The notes beneath the pieces were generated by a model. That model saw only the letters and a program-made list of their open reading frames with translations, was not told where the DNA came from and ran no database searches. The translations under genes and the position numbers were made by a program. This document shows, in pieces, positions 59,801-64,000 of a DNA stretch of 64,000 nt. Every line of letters starts with the position of its first letter. The stretch's first letter is position 1. Origin of the DNA: Sinonovacula constricta (taxonomy: Eukaryota > Mollusca > Bivalvia > Cardiida > Solecurtidae); the NCBI GenBank assembly GCA_007844125.1, contig CM017556.1:70122697-70186696 (forward strand), in the 5' to 3' direction.

Positions 59801-61753
59801 ACCAGGCAGGCTATTCTTCAGCTGTAAATAAAAAGCCTCTTCTAAAATATAGAGTATAGTTTGGGGAAAAAGTTACATCAGAGTAACTAAGTCCAATTAT
59901 AGACACTAGTTTAGTAAACATTTAATACGTTCTATATGCTTTTTCATTTTAACTTACGTTAGGTCTAAAATAAATGCTCGTACATGGTACCGCATTCGGC
60001 CACAATAAAGCTAGTTTGAAATTAACAAATTCGCAAATATCTCGGCCTTGCAGATAAATCATGGTCGGTGAAATTCTCTCCCTATTTCGACCACTTCCTC
60101 TAATCATTGAATCATGTTCGTCCGGGGCATTGTTCATTTATAAATCTGCATTTCATTTATATATAAGTTGTATAATATACTGAACTTCCGAATTAAACAG
60201 ATAACAATATTGATGTTAACAGCTGAAACATGCCCGGACGTAACTGACGCGTCTAGTCTTCTTAGACATACATATTTGTTCTGTACACGCACTACCACTC
60301 CCAAGGCATGGTTAACTAACCGCGAGTAATCAAGGTCATGCAGGGTCAATCCTGTGTGCTTCCAAAATCCAGTTTTCTCATAATTATGGACGATGTCGCA
60401 AGCAAAACTTAAGAAACTACATTTTGTCAAGTCTCCACACATTATGTTTAACATTCTCAGCCTTTCATGACTATTGTAAGGGATACACAACTATTTTTTT
60501 GTACTATGAGTATTTGTTCATGGAACATGGAATCGATATTAGTCTTGGTTGATGTTTTATTTATGCTTAGTCCGGTATTTGTTTCAGTGACCCTGCTATT
60601 AAGGCCATGAATAAGATGGGACGGACCAACATCTCCACGTCCGCCCTCTACACTGTGATGACGACACATCCAGTCCTAAACAGGTAGGTGACAGAGTTTT
60701 AAATTCCAACGTCATTTACATAATCTGCTTTCAACGAGTTTGAAAAAAACAATAATGTCAAATAAGTTTAATGAAAACTTTACAAATAATTTCAATATAT
60801 TTCTTGCCTGACTAAATGTTCAGCTAAAGTAGATTCTGTTTTGGGGGGAAAACAAACCGTGACAAAGATTTGTAAATGTTTCAAATGCAAACTCTAACAA
60901 TCATATCAAAATGGCATAATATTAGAAGATAAAGGGTACTTTAAAACGTTGTTTATTCATTTCGTCTTAGCTGTAATATTTTTATTATATCTTCATTTGT
61001 CATGGCAACATTTTTTATAAAATTCATTATCAGAAATTGTAATACTTGAGTTATTAGGATACAACAATAAATACATTACTCATTATAGAAAACGAGGGGA
61101 TAAAATGGGCAGCATGTTCTCGCCATGGCAAATCAATTCCTGAAAGTGAAAAATATATGTTTCAGTTATTCTGAAAGGATTGTCCTTAAGTACAATTCTC
61201 TTCAGAGCTTTGATGACAACGATAAGGCCGTCTTGTTCGTTTACCGTGTTTATGCAAGTGAAAGAAAATATTATATTCTTTTCGAATACCGGTGTTTGTA
61301 AAGATATATATCTGAATGTATAATGTTGTTGGTTAGACACACATGAACACTTTACAAGTCTCGGTACTCTATTCTTGCTAAAGATAAATATTTAAATTTA
61401 AGTCAAGACTGAGATACCAATCTAAAATACATGTATGGTAATTTTCAAGACTTACAGCTACCTAAATTAGAACGATCTAGTAGAACACCTGAGTAAAAGT
61501 AGAGCACAGCAGGTGAACTCTCTAACTAGAATCCCGTGAGAGAAATTGCTATTAACTACTTAAACAGCTCGGAAATAAAATAGCAATGTGTGACATTGTA
61601 AAAGGTATTGCAACTTAAAAAGATACGATCTATTATATCTGTTTCTAAGAATTGATTCTCTCCTTGTGTATTGGCAGTCACACCACGTACACCGTCATCA
61701 TGTCTGCGGGACAACCGGACATCATGCAGACATGGGTATGGGGACAAGACTGA
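52011..61753 (+). CDS. NAAA: N-acylethanolamine acid amidase-like protein, gene 2 (348 aa, 10 exons)
   Basis: Coding exons are 52011-52186, 53401-53495, 53912-53981, 55169-55295, 55826-55916, 56362-56441, 57982-58154, 59089-59151, 60588-60683 and 61678-61753, totalling 1047 nt in frame to TGA, all with GT-AG introns. The ATG at 52011 was chosen because it opens a compact signal peptide (MVRVLCVVMVIMVLGGEA). Upstream in-frame Met at 51948 would place charged residues before it. PPPKYTVNLDEPDDQRW is the family N-terminal motif. Phe115-Cys116 is the self-cleavage site and nucleophile, with Arg132 and Asp135 (RNLDY) and Asn278 (ETNYDHW). All recognisable active-site positions are present. Intron positions and phases equal those of gene 1, proving tandem duplication. 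Expected role: lysosomal hydrolysis of N-acylethanolamines or related amides. Substrate is not decidable from sequence. AATAAA at 62694 may be its poly(A) signal. Confidence 0.93.
52259..52273. repeat. G homopolymer tract
   Basis: About 15 consecutive G residues, 70 bp into gene 2 intron 1. Confidence 0.95.
52770..52841. repeat. Short tandem repeat, about 16-bp unit
   Basis: Four imperfect copies of 'tgtggcgaatcgttat' in gene 2 intron 1, next to a SINE-like element. Confidence 0.85.
52845..53055 (-). mobile_element. tRNA-derived SINE-like element, gene 2 intron 1
   Basis: The minus strand starts with a very tRNA-like head: 'agctcaggtggtagagcgtc' (D arm and box A), then GGGTTCAAGCCCC (box B), ending near 52970. 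The acceptor stem and anticodon stem do not pair well, so it is not a functional tRNA. The body ('gagcgttaggaggggagcc') resembles that of the element at 48361. Confidence 0.75.
54030..54172. repeat. (GAT)n trinucleotide tract
   Basis: Imperfect then near-pure GAT units, about 50 bp after the exon 3 donor of gene 2. Poly-Ile ORFs on the minus strand are artefacts. Confidence 0.95.
55385..55565. repeat. Nested inverted repeats of 'cgtacgaaattttcacat' in gene 2 intron 4
   Basis: The words 'cacatacgtgtgaaaatttc', 'gtacgaaaatttcacatatt' and 'tgtgaaaatttcgtatgg' alternate in both orientations, giving several overlapping palindromes (for example 'ttcgtacgaa' and 'cacacgtgtg'). A MITE or a palindromic microsatellite is likely. 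The 76-codon ORF here is incidental. Confidence 0.75.
55682..55795 (-). repeat. Dispersed SINE-like repeat, head only
   Basis: 'tgccgccttggaacggttgg' and 'tcggcaaaagggacagactg' match the shared head in antisense. It lies just before exon 5 of gene 2. Confidence 0.65.
56625..56812. repeat. (CT)n / (CTCCT)n / (CTAT)n simple repeat, gene 2 intron 6
   Basis: A pyrimidine tract of about 190 bp with a (CTCCT)n block in the middle and (CTAT)n at its end. Confidence 0.95.
58672..58855 (+). repeat. Dispersed SINE-like repeat, tail type A
   Basis: Close match to the copy at 3190: 'aaggcggtaactgatggttt', 'ttatgtctcgtccctgtgtt' and 'ataggaccttttcttattta'. It lies in gene 2 intron 7. Confidence 0.75.
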
Positions 61754-62690
61754 CATCTATTATGTCATCACCACGAGATCGACTCGTTAAAAAGCAACCA
61801 ACTTGTCGTGTGTAAATTTCTTTCAGAAAAGTTATAACAGAAGGAAAATACACATAAGACAAGAGAAAACGTAAACTTTTTATGACTTGTCGAGTTTCTT
61901 TACATTTGTTCTGTAAATTATATCTATTTGATTACAATTATTATTGTTTTGCTGTTATGAAATGTAACCATGAAATTCGTATAATACATTTTGCAACATT
62001 GCCAAAAACCTAGTTTTCCGTCGCGGTCTCATACAAAAGACCCCTTCTAGAACCATAACATCTCCGAATTTTGCTCTTGTAATCGTATAATATGTAATGT
62101 GGTTTTCCATAGATATCATTTAAATGTCACTCATCAATAACAACATTAAAAAGCCAGACAAAACTAAGAAACAATTTAAATTTATTCTCGTTTTTCGTCG
62201 ACTGGCTCATGAGAATAAGAAAACACGAGGTTAAAGTATTTCAGTATATTGAAAATTCTGACAAAGAACAAGAACTGGTTTATGCATTCGACAGTTAACC
62301 TATATTAATTGCATTTTACCATTTGTTTTCTACTGTTTTGGTTGAATTAAGACATGATTCCTGCATAAACTCATACTTCAGTCTAAGTAAAGCCGGTTTT
62401 AAACACTACCTACATTGTTAGACTACAAACAGCGAAAAAAATCACCAAATGTTCATTCCTTCCAAAACTGTACATTAGCAGTCTCTTCTAAAAATAGATA
62501 TCGACGCCAGACCAGATGACGACATTACGTGATCTTTAAAGTAAGTTGTAATGTAGTTTTTAGTTAAAATATATACTATTGCAGCGTGGCTCAAAACAGA
62601 AATACCTGTTTGCAATGACATGTGTGGATAAGTGCTTCTTTGTTCACACAGTTTCTTTGTCCAAACTGGCGGAGATCCACATGTATTTGT

Positions 62691-62699
62691 GTAAATAAA
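62691..62699 (+). terminator. Possible poly(A) signal of gene 2
   Basis: AATAAA at 62694-62699, about 940 bp after the stop codon and just before the 20-bp satellite. The start of the array may lie close to the cleavage site. Tentative. Confidence 0.35.
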
Positions 62700-62784
62700 A
62701 CGCATCTTTTGACTTTTTCATACTTGTTTCGTTTTTGCCTTTTTAAGTTGACCATGGTAAAGTAACAGTATTGTTCTTATTTTG

Positions 62785-63184
62785 ACTGACTGCAAACCAT
62801 GTTCACCTGCTGCAAACCATGTTAACTTGCTGCAAACCATGTTGACCTGCTGCAAACCATGTTGACTTTCTGCAAACCATTTTGACCTGCTGCAAACCAT
62901 TTCGACTTTCTGCAAACCATTTCGACCTGCTGCAAACCATGTTGACTTTCTGCAAACCATTTTGACCTGCTGCAAACCATTTCGACTTTCTGCAAACCAT
63001 TTTGACCTGCTGCAAACCATTTCGACTTGATGCAAACCATTTTGACTTGCTGCATACCATTTCGACCTGCTGCGAACCATTTTGACCTGCTGCAAATCAT
63101 TTTGACCTGCTGCAAACCATTTCGACTTTCTGCGAACCATTTTGACCTGCTGCAAACCATTCATTTGACCTGCTGCAAACCATG
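62785..63184. repeat. 20-bp tandem array (about 20 copies) downstream of gene 2
   Basis: Units follow 'tgcaaaccattttgacctgc' and 'tgcaaaccatttcgactttc' in partial alternation, suggesting a 40-bp higher-order period. Units abut directly with no spacers, so it is a satellite rather than a CRISPR-like array. Minus-strand ORFs up to 184 codons (WFAAGQNGLQQVKMVC-type repeats) arise because three units make 60 bp with no stop codon. Confidence 0.97.
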
Positions 63185-64000
63185 TACTTTCCTTTGACAG
63201 CGTTTTAGTTAAGGCACAGTTAGTTATTTCCAAAGACCCTATTGTTATGTCATTTAAAGCGCTTTTTTTCAAACAAGTTATAATGGGCCAGTGTAGTTTT
63301 ATTAATATGCATACGATTCAATCGACTTGGTGTAAGCCACGATAGAAACAATTCACTTTCAACATATTTTCAACATATTTATTATCTCGTTTGTGATAAA
63401 ATATTCCCATTTATCAATAAAATAATAACAAGTTTGCGCCAATCATGTTCAAAATTGCTATGTATGTTAATACGGTCAAAGAGTGTTAAGTACATAATGA
63501 TGTATATATACAAGGATGTCTGTCCATGTTTGGGTATAAGTTTGTGTCAGTTCGGGTTTTTATTTGTTGTACAAATATCAATTGTTAAACAAACTTAAAT
63601 ATATTTGACAGTAGGATCTAGTTGTTTTAATATCGATAAAGCAAGTCTTTGTATTTAGTGTCAGTTTAACATGATATTTATTAAAGCAAATTACCATGCA
63701 TGGAACCATAACATACACTAATACAGCGCAATACAGTACAGTCTCTTTCCCTAACAGTCTATTCTTTGAGGTCTTAAGTATAAAATGAATAGGTTAAGTC
63801 AATAAACACCATTTTAGCGAGTGATTATATGAATTTCAAATGTTTGCTGACCCCAATGTCACTCATATATTATGTATCGTGTATGTATCGTATGAAAAGA
63901 AAATTGCTATAATTCATATAAAAATCGACACTAATACGAAATAATTAAGCGCTTATGGGTATATTCTTATCAAAATAATATCAGGGTAACCTCTCGAACA
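63185..64000. other. Right edge, nothing recognised
   Basis: AT-rich DNA with no gene seen. Confidence 0.4.

Noticed and set aside
62785..63184. CRISPR-like regular array
   Set aside because: Units are directly adjacent with no unique spacers, and the surrounding genome is eukaryotic.
62718..63272. 184-codon minus-strand ORF with WFAAGQNGLQ-type repeats
   Set aside because: It is produced by the 20-bp satellite, with three overlapping frames open. No independent evidence of coding.

Overview
The window looks like nuclear DNA from an invertebrate animal, most likely a bivalve or other mollusc. It is AT-rich and gene-poor. It carries multi-exon genes with GT-AG introns, many microsatellites, tRNA-derived SINE-like repeats, LINE and LTR remnants and DNA transposons. 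The mollusc assignment is inferred from repeat style and gene family; no single marker in the window proves it.

The recognisable host genes all lie in the right half, on the + strand, and belong to one family: lysosomal N-terminal-nucleophile amidases of the NAAA / acid ceramidase type. Gene 1 (28388-36941, 10 coding exons, 355 aa) and gene 2 (52011-61753, 10 coding exons, 348 aa) can be reconstructed end to end in frame. Their introns fall at the same places and in the same phases. Six internal exons have the same length in both genes (95, 70, 91, 80, 173 and 96 nt). Both keep the Phe-Cys self-cleavage site and the CTSIV...RNLDY active-site block. Between them, 47084-47259 is an intact first exon of the same family (signal peptide, N-terminal motif, donor in the right phase) with no exons 2-10 of its own. 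It could be an alternative first exon of gene 2 or the stump of a third paralogue.

Left half, 1-28000: no host gene was recognised. It holds a 1.66 kb PIF/Harbinger-like transposon with a TAA target duplication and a broken MADF-type ORF (5656-7315), a probable solo LTR (3841-4505), a degraded antisense retroelement fragment (about 22300-23100), a degraded CR1/L2-like LINE with a nested SINE-like insertion (about 23368-26470), and many simple repeats.

Between gene 1 and the orphan exon (36942-47083) there is a minisatellite built from nuclear-receptor-like direct repeats (38405-38800), a second LTR-like unit (37783-38192), a 2.85 kb element with inverted ends of about 140 bp (39632-42476), and two antisense copies of a dispersed repeat that occurs at least nine times in the window. 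Between the orphan exon and gene 2 there are SINE-like copies and an 850 bp minisatellite of about 25-bp units. Downstream of gene 2 is a 20-bp tandem array (62785-63184).

The amidase copies probably hydrolyse fatty-acid ethanolamides or related lipid amides in the lysosome. Nothing in the window points to a multi-gene pathway beyond this tandem family.
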